From NCBI RefSeq assembly GCF_019599275.1, contig NZ_JAHZTD010000001.1, positions 930,001 through 994,000 on the forward strand: DNA of 64,000 bases. The letters are read 5' to 3'. The position numbers were made by a program, and so were the translations under genes. The stretch is from Hymenobacter sp. HSC-4F20. GTDB lineage: Bacteria; Bacteroidota; Bacteroidia; Cytophagales; Hymenobacteraceae. Below the pieces are notes generated by a model that saw only the letters and a list, made by a program, of their open reading frames with translations, searched no databases and was not told the DNA's origin. Below are positions 26,725 through 34,885 of this stretch, in pieces. Position 1 is the first letter of the stretch; each line of letters starts with the position of its first letter.

Positions 26725-27555
26725 TTAAGCGCTCTGCCGAATCTCATCTTTCAGGTACTCCACGAAGCGGTTGAATTCGGGTTCGGCTTCCACGTTTTCG
26801 TGCCAGGCCAAGCCCATTTCGGCCAGGTTGTACTGGTGCTGGGGACTGATGGTGGCGCCGGGCACCAGCTGGCCGCTGGCGTCCCGCTCCTGGCCCAGCA
26901 GCCAGAGCCGGTCGGCCAGGGCGGTGGTGGTCTGGATGTCGTGGGAAACGATGACGACGGTGTTTAGCTCGTCCATGGTGGTTACTTCGAGGATAATTTT
27001 CTTGACCTCGTCAATCATGGCCACGTCGAGGCCGGAGAAGGGCTCGTCGAGTAGGATGAGGTGGTCGGAGCAGAGCAGCTGCTGGGCAATGGCGGCGCGC
27101 TGACGCTGCCCGCCGGAGAGGTGGGCGGGGTACTTTTTGCGGTGCGCGGCCAGCTGAAACCGCTCCAGGTAGGAATCGGCCAGGCGGCGGGCTTCGGCGG
27201 CATCGGGGTACTTGCGGGCGGCGGCTACCAGCAGGTTGTCGTGCAAGGTGCGGTGGTTGAACAGCGGGTACTGCTGCTGCACGAAGCCCACCGCGCCGGG
27301 CGCTACTGCGTGCTGCTTCTGGCCTACTAGCACCGTACCGCTGCTCGGGGCCATCAGCCCGGCCATAATGCGGCAGAGTACGGATTTGCCCATGCCCGAG
27401 CGGCCGTAGAAGCCGACCACCTGCCCCTGGTTCATGCCCGGCCGGCACACGTCGAGCACCTGGGCTGAAATGTCGCGCAGAATAGGTTCACCCGCAAATT
27501 CCATCGACACATTGTCGAGGGTGAGCACCGGGGATTTATAGAAATACGGGGTCAT
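26725..27555 (-). CDS. ABC transporter ATP-binding protein (nitrate/taurine type)
   Basis: A 276-residue nucleotide-binding subunit. Walker A is GRSGMGKS (51-58), the Q-loop is FVQQQYPLF, the signature is LSGGQRQR, Walker B is LILLDEPFSGLD and the switch His is in VSHDIQT. The C-terminal extension of about 50 residues after the core is longer than in simple SsuB/TauB relatives. It should power the permease at 27741-28517. The gene order is SBP-OmpA, permease, ATPase. A palindromic element lies in the 185-bp gap to the permease gene. Confidence 0.93.
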   Translation of the reverse strand: MTPYFYKSPVLTLDNVSMEFAGEPILRDISAQVLDVCRPGMNQGQVVGFYGRSGMGKSVLCRIMAGLMAPSSGTVLVGQKQHAVAPGAVGFVQQQYPLFNHRTLHDNLLVAAARKYPDAAEARRLADSYLERFQLAAHRKKYPAHLSGGQRQRAAIAQQLLCSDHLILLDEPFSGLDVAMIDEVKKIILEVTTMDELNTVVIVSHDIQTTTALADRLWLLGQERDASGQLVPGATISPQHQYNLAEMGLAWHENVEAEPEFNRFVEYLKDEIRQSA

Positions 27556-27614
27556 TTCAAGGGTGAACTTGTGAGCTGAATGGTTGGGTTATGCGGAAAT
27601 AGTGTGCCCGGCTG

Positions 27615-27717
27615 TAGAGACGCGACACTTCACGTCTCGGCGTAAGAACAATTGTGGATGAACGACCCGGCGTAAACAACATCAGCTGACGCCGAGACGC
27701 GAAGTGTCGCGTCTCTA
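27615..27717. repeat. Palindromic repeat element, 29-nt arms
   Basis: TAGAGACGCGACACTTC starts a 29-nt arm at 27615-27643 that is repeated inverted at 27689-27717 with one mismatch and a 45-nt centre. GTAGAGACGCG...CGTCTC palindromes are a familiar dispersed intergenic repeat type in several bacterial groups. It separates the permease and ATPase genes of one operon. Confidence 0.88.
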
Positions 27718-27740
27718 GGCTAAGCAACGTCTCCGCTACA

Positions 27741-28517
27741 TCACCGCACGGCCGCCAGCTCAGAGTAAGGGAAAAACACCCGACGCAGCAGGCCGAAAAG
27801 GTAGTCCTGGGCGGCACCAGCGGCCAGGATGACAAGCTGAATGGCCACTACCCCATCGAGGTGGAGGTAGCGGTTTTGCTTGTAGAGCAGCAGCCCAATG
27901 CCGCCTTCCGATTGGTAGAGGGTTTCCACCAGGGTAATCATCGTCCAGATAATGGCGAAGTTCTGGCGCACTACTTCCAGCATCTCATCGAGCTTGCCCA
28001 GCACTACTACCTCACAGAAGCTGCGCCACTCGCCCAGGCCTAGGGTGCGGGCGTGGTCCATTTCCTGTTGGGTGGTGGTCAGGATCACCGAAGTCATGCC
28101 TGTGACGAGGTAGACGGTGGTGGCGAAAATCAGGACTGATAGCTTCACCTCGTGGCCCGAGCTTACCATCAGAGCCATAAAGAAGGTTAGGCCGGTGAGA
28201 GTGAGGTAGCGCATCTTGGAGGCCGCGTAAGCCAAGGGTCGGAAAAAGGGTAGAGCCGTGAGGTAGGAAATGAGCAGGGCCACCACCGTGGCGGCTCCCA
28301 GGGCCTGCAGGGCCGTGCTCATGCTGGCCCACAGCTCCTGAATCAGGCCCTGGGTGGTTACCATATCCGCCAAAGAGCGGAGCACGTCGCCCAGAGACGG
28401 GAACAGGCGCAACGGATACAGCAGCCACAGAAGCAGCAGTAGGGCACCCTGGGCAGCAATCATCAGCGCGAACGTTGTACGCGGGGGGCGGCCATTGGGA
28501 GAAAAGAGTTCTTTCAT
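27741..28517 (-). CDS. ABC transporter permease (SsuC/TauC-like)
   Basis: A 258-residue inner-membrane protein from ATG 28517, with about six transmembrane helices (for example FALMIAAQGALLLLLWLLYPL near the start and LQALGAATVVALLISYLTALPFF). The cytoplasmic coupling loop MDHARTLGLGEWRSFCEVVVLGKLDEML corresponds to the EAA loop of BPD permeases. It forms the channel of the importer together with the ATPase at 26725-27555. The frame open to 28604 extends into a palindromic repeat, so the shorter start is preferred. Confidence 0.9.
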   Translation of the reverse strand: MKELFSPNGRPPRTTFALMIAAQGALLLLLWLLYPLRLFPSLGDVLRSLADMVTTQGLIQELWASMSTALQALGAATVVALLISYLTALPFFRPLAYAASKMRYLTLTGLTFFMALMVSSGHEVKLSVLIFATTVYLVTGMTSVILTTTQQEMDHARTLGLGEWRSFCEVVVLGKLDEMLEVVRQNFAIIWTMITLVETLYQSEGGIGLLLYKQNRYLHLDGVVAIQLVILAAGAAQDYLFGLLRRVFFPYSELAAVR

Positions 28518-28547
28518 GGGAGAAAGGCTAAGAAGGAATTGAAAAAT

Positions 28548-28653
28548 CGTCTGGCATCCTGAGCCCCCAGCAAAAGACCTTTTTTGCTTTATTGGGGGTA
28601 GCAAAACTTACCCGCTGCAGAGGTCCTTTGCTGAGCGCTCAGGATGCCAGACA
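28548..28653. repeat. Palindromic repeat element, about 106 bp
   Basis: GTCTGGCATCCTGAGC at 28549-28564 is repeated inverted at 28637-28652. Inside, CAGCAAAAGACCT pairs imperfectly with AGGTCCTTTGCTG, giving arms of about 33 bp. The string CATCCTGAGCGC...AAGGACCTCTGC resembles a dispersed repeat common in Hymenobacter-type genomes; that identity is from memory. It sits between the permease and SBP-OmpA genes. Confidence 0.85.
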
Positions 28654-28684
28654 ATCACTACCTCACCATTTCACTATTCACCCT

Positions 28685-30463
28685 TTAATTACCCAGCACG
28701 ATTTCCACGCGGCGATTCTTGGCTTTGCCTTCGGAGGTAGCGTTGGGGGCTACCGGCTCGGTGGCGCCGTGGGCGTACACCTGCACGCGGCCTTCGGGGA
28801 AGGCGCTGGAGCTGCGCTGCTCCAGCCAGTACTCCACGGCCAGGGCGCGGTCCTCGGAGAGCTGCTGGTTCTTTTGTGGGTCGCCCACGTTATCGGTGTG
28901 GCCGTGCACGGCTACTTTCAGGCGGCCGGCTACTACCAGGTCGTTGAAGAGCTGCTGGAGCTGGCGCTCGGCGGCTGGCGTGAAGGAGCTTTGACCGGTG
29001 TTGAACTCAATGTTCCAGGCCCGGCGGCTCACGCTCTGGCGGATTTCGTCATCGGCGGCAAACTGCTGCTGCTCGGCCGGGGCCAGGGTTTTGCCGCGGT
29101 ATTTGTCCTGCAGTTTGCGCAGGGGGGCGAGGTCCAGCATCTGGTCCAGGGGTACGTAGCTGGGCAGCTCTCGGGGGTAGAGACGGCTCTGCACGTCGCC
29201 GAAGGTTTTGTACACAGCCGCGTAGATGTTGGTGCCGCCCTCGTTGAGGCCAAACAAGGCCAGGTTATCGGCGAAGTTGAAGGCCTTGCTGCCGCCCAGC
29301 TCCACTACCTCCCCGTTGCGGTCGGCCTCACTCACGCCCTTGTAGTAGCGCAGCCAGTACGCGCCGGGCTTGTCCTTGTCGCCGTACACTTCAGCCGAAA
29401 TATCGGCGGCGCGCTGCAGGGCTTCGGGGTGGCTTTTTACCTGGTCGCCAGCTACGGCGAAGGCAGTAATCAGGCCTTCCACTTCTTTCTGGTGAGCATC
29501 GTACCAGCGCTTGGTCGTGACCATGATGTTGGGCATCTGGTTCGAGTAGTCCTTGGTAGACACGATGTTGACGAGGCCGCCCTTCTGGCGAGCAATGTTC
29601 ACGTCGCCGGGCGTCCAGGTGGCTACGGCATCGGCTACTACGTCTACTTTCACGCCAGTATTCTTGCCATTTACCACCTTCGTGCGCTGCTCGGGCTTAC
29701 CGATGATGTATTTCTCGGCGGCCACCAGGAAGTCGGAAGAGGCCAAGAAGTTCACCGCTTCGGGGTCGTAGGTGGTTTCGTCGGGGTTGACTTTCAGGCC
29801 GTTGTCGGCGCACCACTTCAGGGCAATGTTCTGGTCCCCGTCGCGCAGGTAGCAGGCAATGGTTTTGCCCAGGGCCGCCTTGGGGTTGTCGAGCCACTCC
29901 TTGGGGCCCATCAGCTTGTCTTCGCCAAACGATTTACCTACCGAGTAAGGAATAATCTGGAGGCTGGTGCCGGCTTTTTCCAGCTGCGGCTGCACCGCCG
30001 AGAAGGCCGGCAGCCCGTCGCCCATGATGCTTACCAGCAAACCCGGCGTTTCGGGGTTTTGCTGCAGGTCCAGGGCGTTTTTCACCAGATCGGCCTGCAT
30101 TTTGGCTACGTCGTCCTGGCGCACAATCTGCATATCCAGGCCACCGGCGGCCATGCTTGAGCCCTGGGTAGTGCGGGGACCACCGTTGGCGAGCATGCCC
30201 GCCATCTGCGAGTTCCAGGCCATTACCTCCCACACCACGGGCGTGCCTTTTTCGGCGGGCGTGCTGGAGGGCAGGGGGGCCAGGGGCACGGCCACATTGG
30301 CGCGGGAGCCGCCGGCCGCCGTAGGCAACTCAATGGAGCTGAGCACCACCGATTCGGTGGCCGCCTTTTTAAAGAGGAGCCCACTGGACACCACTTTGTT
30401 GATGCCGAAGTAGAGCAGCGCCACGAGCAGGGCGCCCAATACAATTTTACCGCGAGTTGTCAT
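28685..30463 (-). CDS. Substrate-binding protein fused to OmpA peptidoglycan-binding domain
   Basis: A 592-residue protein with an uncleaved-looking N-terminal anchor (IVLGALLVALLYFGI, 6-21). A long periplasmic binding-protein-like region spans about 75-430 (WEVMAWNSQMAGMLANGG, VVADAVATWTPGDVNIARQKG, MPNIMVTTKRWYDAHQKEV), like NMT1/SsuA-type solute receptors. The OmpA C-terminal domain is at about 475-592 (FNTGQSSFTPAAERQLQQLF, VHGHTDNVGDPQKN, LSEDRALAVEYWL, NRRVEIVLGN). The receptor would thus be tethered both to the inner membrane and to peptidoglycan. The ligand is unknown. It is followed by permease and ATPase genes on the same strand. Confidence 0.9.
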   Translation of the reverse strand: MTTRGKIVLGALLVALLYFGINKVVSSGLLFKKAATESVVLSSIELPTAAGGSRANVAVPLAPLPSSTPAEKGTPVVWEVMAWNSQMAGMLANGGPRTTQGSSMAAGGLDMQIVRQDDVAKMQADLVKNALDLQQNPETPGLLVSIMGDGLPAFSAVQPQLEKAGTSLQIIPYSVGKSFGEDKLMGPKEWLDNPKAALGKTIACYLRDGDQNIALKWCADNGLKVNPDETTYDPEAVNFLASSDFLVAAEKYIIGKPEQRTKVVNGKNTGVKVDVVADAVATWTPGDVNIARQKGGLVNIVSTKDYSNQMPNIMVTTKRWYDAHQKEVEGLITAFAVAGDQVKSHPEALQRAADISAEVYGDKDKPGAYWLRYYKGVSEADRNGEVVELGGSKAFNFADNLALFGLNEGGTNIYAAVYKTFGDVQSRLYPRELPSYVPLDQMLDLAPLRKLQDKYRGKTLAPAEQQQFAADDEIRQSVSRRAWNIEFNTGQSSFTPAAERQLQQLFNDLVVAGRLKVAVHGHTDNVGDPQKNQQLSEDRALAVEYWLEQRSSSAFPEGRVQVYAHGATEPVAPNATSEGKAKNRRVEIVLGN

Positions 30464-30530
30464 GATATAGGGAGAGAAAGAGAGTTTAAAACGTGAGGAG
30501 GGGTAGTGGAGCGAAGCAGACTGCTAAGCC

Positions 30531-31529
30531 TTAGTCGAGCAGGCTGCGGTAGGCGTCGGTGGTAGCGGTGCGGGTTTGGGCGGTGGTCATGGGGGCGGGC
30601 TTTTCGTCGAGCAGGGCGTTGAACTCACCCTTCTGGTACTTTTCCAGCAGGCGCTGGCCTTTCTCGCTCATGACGCCGTTCTGGATGTCCATTTCCTTCA
30701 CGAACTCCTGGCTGTAGCGCATGGCCTGCTTGATCTGGCCGAGCTGCTGGGCCATGTCCTGGGCCACGCGGTCGGTGGCCAGGTCGAAGAAGTACTTCTT
30801 GTCCGGGTCGCCGCGCAGGATGTTCATGGCCGCCCGCATACCGCTGCTGGTGCGCTTCACCAGCTCGTACTCGTCCTTGAGCAGGCCTACTTTGAACTTG
30901 CTGTTGTCGATCTGGCGCAGGGCGGCTTTCAGGATCTGGCGCATCACCAGGCTCACGTTCTGGGTGGTGGTGAGCATGGGCAGCAGGCGCTGATTGTAGT
31001 CCTGCAGTTGGGCGGCACGGGAGGCGTAGCTTTCGGCCGCGTCGGGTTCGCGCTGGCGGGTAGCCGCGTCGGCCAGGGCCAGGTACTCGCGCATCTGCAG
31101 GGTGTTGGCTTCCAGCTTGCGCTTCACCAGCTCGTGGGCGCCTTCCACGTGGCCGACTTCCTCCTCCATCTTGCGAGCTTCCTGCGAGGTGCTTCGGATG
31201 TAGTCCTCCATGATGCCGATGGGGTCGGTGTTGACGAAGATGCCCGCCGCCGTGCGGAAAATCCGCTGCCCGGCGTACCAGAAGCCCGCCTTGATGCGGG
31301 GGGTGGTGAAGAGCAGAAAGGCCCCGAACAGCACCCCCAGCCCGATGCCGAGCTTCACGGTGTCAAACACCACATCTACCAGGAACGGCACGATGGTGCC
31401 CCAGCTGTACACGCCGGCGGCCACCACGCCGCCCAGAAACACCCAGCCGGCCACCTTTTCGGGCTGTTGCCACTTGGGCAAGGTGCCGCTCAGGCCGGGT
31501 TTGAGCTCAGAAGGAAACGATGTGTTCAT
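30531..31529 (-). CDS. Hypothetical membrane protein with long coiled coil
   Basis: A 332-residue protein with two adjacent transmembrane helices (VAGWVFLGGVVAAGVYSWGTI, 26-46, and VKLGIGLGVLFGAFLLFTT, 58-76). A largely helical cytosolic part of 250 residues follows, containing DYIRSTSQEARKMEEEVGHVEGAH, REPDAAESYASRAAQLQDYNQRL and a C-terminal DKKYFFDLATDRVAQDMAQQLGQI. Helix spacing and charge pattern recall PspA-like or TelA-like stress proteins, but I cannot assign a family. It lies 67 bp upstream of the SBP-OmpA gene and 110 bp downstream of another coiled-coil gene, so it is probably part of the same operon. Confidence 0.78.
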   Translation of the reverse strand: MNTSFPSELKPGLSGTLPKWQQPEKVAGWVFLGGVVAAGVYSWGTIVPFLVDVVFDTVKLGIGLGVLFGAFLLFTTPRIKAGFWYAGQRIFRTAAGIFVNTDPIGIMEDYIRSTSQEARKMEEEVGHVEGAHELVKRKLEANTLQMREYLALADAATRQREPDAAESYASRAAQLQDYNQRLLPMLTTTQNVSLVMRQILKAALRQIDNSKFKVGLLKDEYELVKRTSSGMRAAMNILRGDPDKKYFFDLATDRVAQDMAQQLGQIKQAMRYSQEFVKEMDIQNGVMSEKGQRLLEKYQKGEFNALLDEKPAPMTTAQTRTATTDAYRSLLD

Positions 31530-31639
31530 AGGTATAAAAGGAAGATTAAGTGGCAGATGAAAGCGGTGCGCCGCCGAGGGCTGCGACTAGAGTAAGGGGT
31601 AGGGCGCAGGGTGTTCTCCTGCGCCGTAAGGCCGGGTTG

Positions 31640-32329
31640 TTACTTCAGCAGGAAAGACTGAGTAGCCTGGCGGTGGGCCTGCAGCTCAGTGGCGGCCGCC
31701 GCGTGGGCCATTTCATAGGACGCCAGGGCCGCGGCGGCTTTCTGCTGCTGCTCCTGCAGCTGCTGGCGGGTGGCCTGGAGCTGCTGCTGCTTTTCCTCCA
31801 GCTGGCGGGCCAGCTCCGTGAGGGCTAGTTGCAGCTGCTGCTCCTGCTGCTGCAGCTGCACCAGGGCGCTGGGCGCCACGTTGGGAATGCGGATTTCGCC
31901 CAGCTTCTCGCGGTGGCGCTCCAAAATCCGGTTGCGGTCGGCCGTCAGCTTTAGCTCCACCTGTTCCGCCGAGTTTAGCAGGGTAGTCAGGTCCAGGCCC
32001 GTCACGGCCGTGAAGGCGTTGAAAGCCGTCTGGTAGAGAATCGGGCCCGAAAGGCCACTGGCCTGCAGGCTCTTCACCATTTTGGTATAGGCCACGAAGT
32101 CTTTGCCGTCGCCGGCAAGCAGGCTCTGAATGTGGTCGAGGTGGCGCTGCTCGGGTTGGGTGATGCCAGCAGGGGTAGGCGGGGCGGCAACCGGACTCGT
32201 TCCGAAGGCCAGCGGAACCACTCCGGGCAACGGACGCCCGGCAGAAGCCGCCAGCGCCGGACCCGTGGGGGTAGTTTCTTCAATGAAGAAGTCCTTGGCC
32301 GCTTTGGCGATGTTGTCGAAGAGAGGCAT
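31640..32329 (-). CDS. Hypothetical coiled-coil protein
   Basis: A 229-residue protein from ATG 32329 (MPLFDNIAKAAKDFFIEE). A Pro-rich linker at about 25-60 is followed by a globular helical part (about 60-150, FVAYTKMVKSLQASGLSGPILYQTAFNAF) and a C-terminal coiled coil with long Gln/Leu runs (QQQEQQLQLALTELARQLEE and onward). There is no signal peptide, so it should be cytosolic and could pair with the coiled coil of the downstream membrane protein. It is the first gene of the minus-strand ABC locus. No family is recognised. Confidence 0.75.
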   Translation of the reverse strand: MPLFDNIAKAAKDFFIEETTPTGPALAASAGRPLPGVVPLAFGTSPVAAPPTPAGITQPEQRHLDHIQSLLAGDGKDFVAYTKMVKSLQASGLSGPILYQTAFNAFTAVTGLDLTTLLNSAEQVELKLTADRNRILERHREKLGEIRIPNVAPSALVQLQQQEQQLQLALTELARQLEEKQQQLQATRQQLQEQQQKAAAALASYEMAHAAAATELQAHRQATQSFLLK

Positions 32330-32546
32330 TAAGCAGGTAGCGTTTGGTGGATGGCAGCCTATTGCCAAGACCAGTGCCGACGCCCCCGGTTTTTTGCTTG
32401 TGGTTATATATATTATTGATAATCAGATTGTAATAATAAAAGCCTGGCTAGGGCGATACGCGCGCGGCTCCGCTAGCCCTTTCAAAATGGAAGGGGGTAG
32501 TTGCCGAAATAGTAGAGTGCGGGTTCCGCAGTAGCTCGCCGCGTAG

Positions 32547-34610
32547 TTAGGCCGTGGCAGGTTGCGCCGGCAGCCGCAGGGTAATGAGGTACTCGGTGCC
32601 CCGCCCGGGCTGGCTCGTAGCCGTAAGTTGTCCGCCTAGTCCTTTCGTAATCAGGTCATAGCTGAGCGGCAGGCTCAGGTCAGTGGGCGCGTCAGGGGTG
32701 GGGAAGCGCTGAAACAAGGTTGCCAGGGCTTCTGCCGACAACCCCACGCCATTGTCACTCACCCTGATTTCCACGTCGTCGGCCAGGCGACGGGTGTGCA
32801 GCTCTACCTGCGGAATGTAGCCTTCCTCCGGCTCCGCATCCGCTTGGCGCTGCAACACGGCCAGCAGCGCGGCGCTGAACACGCCCGCCAGGGCCCGCCC
32901 AATGTCCTGCCGGACGATCTGCACCGAGTCGACGGCCGGGTCCAGGCGCAGCAGCAGGGCCGCCGTGAAGTAGCGGTTCTTGGCCCGCACATCGTGGTAG
33001 GTGAGTCGCAGGTATTCTTCGGTTAAGTCGTTGAGGCGCGTGAGTTGGCGGGGGCCGCTGCCCTCCTGGGAGTATTCCAGCATACCGCGCACAATAGAAT
33101 CGGCCCGCTGGGCAAACTGCAGCATCCGGGTTTGATTTTGCAGTAGGTTCTGCAGCATCTCATCCAGCAGCTCCCGTTCGTAGGGCCGCTCGATAAGGCG
33201 GCCCACTTCCTGCCGCAGCTCGGTACACAACTCGGCGCTGATAGCCGCGAACTTGCGCACCGAGCTGACCGGGGTTTGAATTTCGTGGGCTACGCCGGCC
33301 ATCAGCTCTCCCAGCGACGCCATTTTTTCCCGCAGCACCAGCTGGCTTTGCGCAATTTTGAGTTCCTGCAGGGTGCGGGCCAGATGGTCGCGCTGGGCCG
33401 TAAGCTCCCGGGCCTGGTGCGTGACCTGCTGGTTGAGGCTCTGCAAGTGCCGGTTGGTGCGCTGCTGGCGGCGGTTGCTGCGGCTCAGCAGCATGGACAC
33501 CAGCAGCAATACGCCCACGCCGGCTAGCAGAGCCGCGGTGCGGACCTGCCCGGCGAAAGCACGACGCTCTTCTTCCAGCTGGCGTAGGCGCTGCTGCTCG
33601 GCAAAGCCCAGGGCATCCAACTGCTTAATGCGCCGCGGGTTATGCAGGCTATCCTGCGCCATGAGCAGCAAGCCCATGTACTTGAGTGTGCTATCCGGCT
33701 GCTGCCGCTGCCGAAAGGCCTGGGTAAGCAACTTGCTGTTGCGGACGATGCCCACCATAAACGGCAGCGACTGACCCAGGGCCAGGGCCTTGCGGGCATA
33801 GTAGATGCTCGAGTCTGGCTGCTGCCGGGCCTGGTAAAGCTCGGCCATGTACTGGTAGGAGCGGCTGGCGCTGCGCCGGTCGTTTTCGGGGCTGGCGCTT
33901 CGTACGCTGCGCCGGTAAAAGCGCAGGGCCGTTTCGGGCTGGCCCTGCGCAACGTGCAGCCGGCCCAGCTCGCGCAGCACGTAGGGCGCCGGGTTGCCCC
34001 AGCAGCTGCGGGAAAGGCTGCGGGCGCGCGTGGTCAGCTGCCAGGCCCGGCGAAGGAAAAAGGCCGCCGAATCGTAGCGGTGCAGGCCTTCGTAGCTGGC
34101 GCCCAGATTGGTTAACACACTGATGAGCTGGGAGGTATCCTGGGTGTGGGCCTGCTGGTAGAGCCGCCGGGCCCGGAAATAATAATGCAGGGAGGGGCGG
34201 TAGTCATCCAGGGCGAAATACAGCAGTCCGGTCTGATTAAGCGTCCGGGCCGTGCCTTCCAGGTCGTGGCTGGCTTCGTTAAGGCGCAGGGCCTGCAGGT
34301 CGACGCGCAGCGCCTGGGGCAGGTTGCCCCGTTCTCCCAGCAGCAGGGCAATGCGCGAAAGACAACGTCCTTCCCCTTTGGTATACCCAATGCGCCGGGC
34401 CAGGGCCAGACCCTGCCGGGCGTACCACTGTACGGAGTCAAAGCGGGAATAGCGGTAAGTTGCCGCCAAGTCCGCCAGCAGCAGCACGCGGGCCGTATCG
34501 GAGGAGGCGTGCTGCAAGGCTCGGTACAGGGGGCGGGTTTGCGGACTTTGCGCCCGTCCGGAGGAGGCCAGCAGCCCGAGCAGCCCCAGCACCAGAAAGC
34601 GTCGAATCAT
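32547..34610 (-). CDS. TPR-containing sensor histidine kinase
   Basis: A 687-residue protein with a signal peptide (1-20) and about six tetratricopeptide repeats at residues 30-330 (TARVLLLADLAATYRYSRFD, LGERGNLPQALRVDLQALRL, VLRELGRLHVAQGQPETALRFYRRSV). A transmembrane helix near 352-373 and a coiled coil come next, then a HisKA-like region with H box ELMAGVAHEIQTPVSSV. The HATPase has VSDNGVGLSAEALATLFQRF and a late GRGTEYLITL. This layout is common in Bacteroidota for sensing periplasmic protein signals. No response regulator is next to it. It is divergent from the nuclease gene at 34886. Confidence 0.9.
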   Translation of the reverse strand: MIRRFLVLGLLGLLASSGRAQSPQTRPLYRALQHASSDTARVLLLADLAATYRYSRFDSVQWYARQGLALARRIGYTKGEGRCLSRIALLLGERGNLPQALRVDLQALRLNEASHDLEGTARTLNQTGLLYFALDDYRPSLHYYFRARRLYQQAHTQDTSQLISVLTNLGASYEGLHRYDSAAFFLRRAWQLTTRARSLSRSCWGNPAPYVLRELGRLHVAQGQPETALRFYRRSVRSASPENDRRSASRSYQYMAELYQARQQPDSSIYYARKALALGQSLPFMVGIVRNSKLLTQAFRQRQQPDSTLKYMGLLLMAQDSLHNPRRIKQLDALGFAEQQRLRQLEEERRAFAGQVRTAALLAGVGVLLLVSMLLSRSNRRQQRTNRHLQSLNQQVTHQARELTAQRDHLARTLQELKIAQSQLVLREKMASLGELMAGVAHEIQTPVSSVRKFAAISAELCTELRQEVGRLIERPYERELLDEMLQNLLQNQTRMLQFAQRADSIVRGMLEYSQEGSGPRQLTRLNDLTEEYLRLTYHDVRAKNRYFTAALLLRLDPAVDSVQIVRQDIGRALAGVFSAALLAVLQRQADAEPEEGYIPQVELHTRRLADDVEIRVSDNGVGLSAEALATLFQRFPTPDAPTDLSLPLSYDLITKGLGGQLTATSQPGRGTEYLITLRLPAQPATA

Positions 34611-34710
34611 GGGGAAAGGTACGCAAGGGAAACGGACCCGTAAAATTCAGGCTGGCTCCCGGCTCGCGCCCAAAGACCACCGCAGAGGATGCTTCACCCA
34701 GGAAGCGCCC

Positions 34711-34767
34711 AGCGCTCCGGCAGGAAGAGGGCCTAGGTAGGGCACGGCTTCTTCCTGCCGGAGCGCT
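34711..34767. repeat. 18-bp perfect inverted repeat in divergent promoter region
   Basis: AGCGCTCCGGCAGGAAGA (34711-34728) is repeated inverted at 34750-34767 around 21 nt. It lies between two divergent genes, so it is not a convergent terminator. It could be a repeat element or an operator. Confidence 0.85.
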
Positions 34768-34873
34768 TTGTCAGGGCCCGCCCGGCCGGGGAGGGCAGCT
34801 TTCGGGGCGCTTAGGGCCCAGCGGGGTAACGGCCTCAACTGCTTTTCCTTCGGCTGAAAGCAGCCGCTAGTCT

Positions 34874-34881
34874 TACCTTTG
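34874..34881 (+). promoter_or_regulatory. Bacteroidota -7 promoter element TACCTTTG
   Basis: An exact match to TAnnTTTG, the sigma-70-type -7 motif of Bacteroidota. It ends only 4 nt before the ATG at 34886, so the transcript would be leaderless or nearly so. A clear -33 TTTG is not seen at ideal spacing. Confidence 0.55.
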
Positions 34882-34885
34882 TGCT

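Noticed and set aside
28592..30160. 522-codon plus-strand frame
   Set aside because: Antisense of the SBP-OmpA gene; the sense protein has full OmpA motifs.
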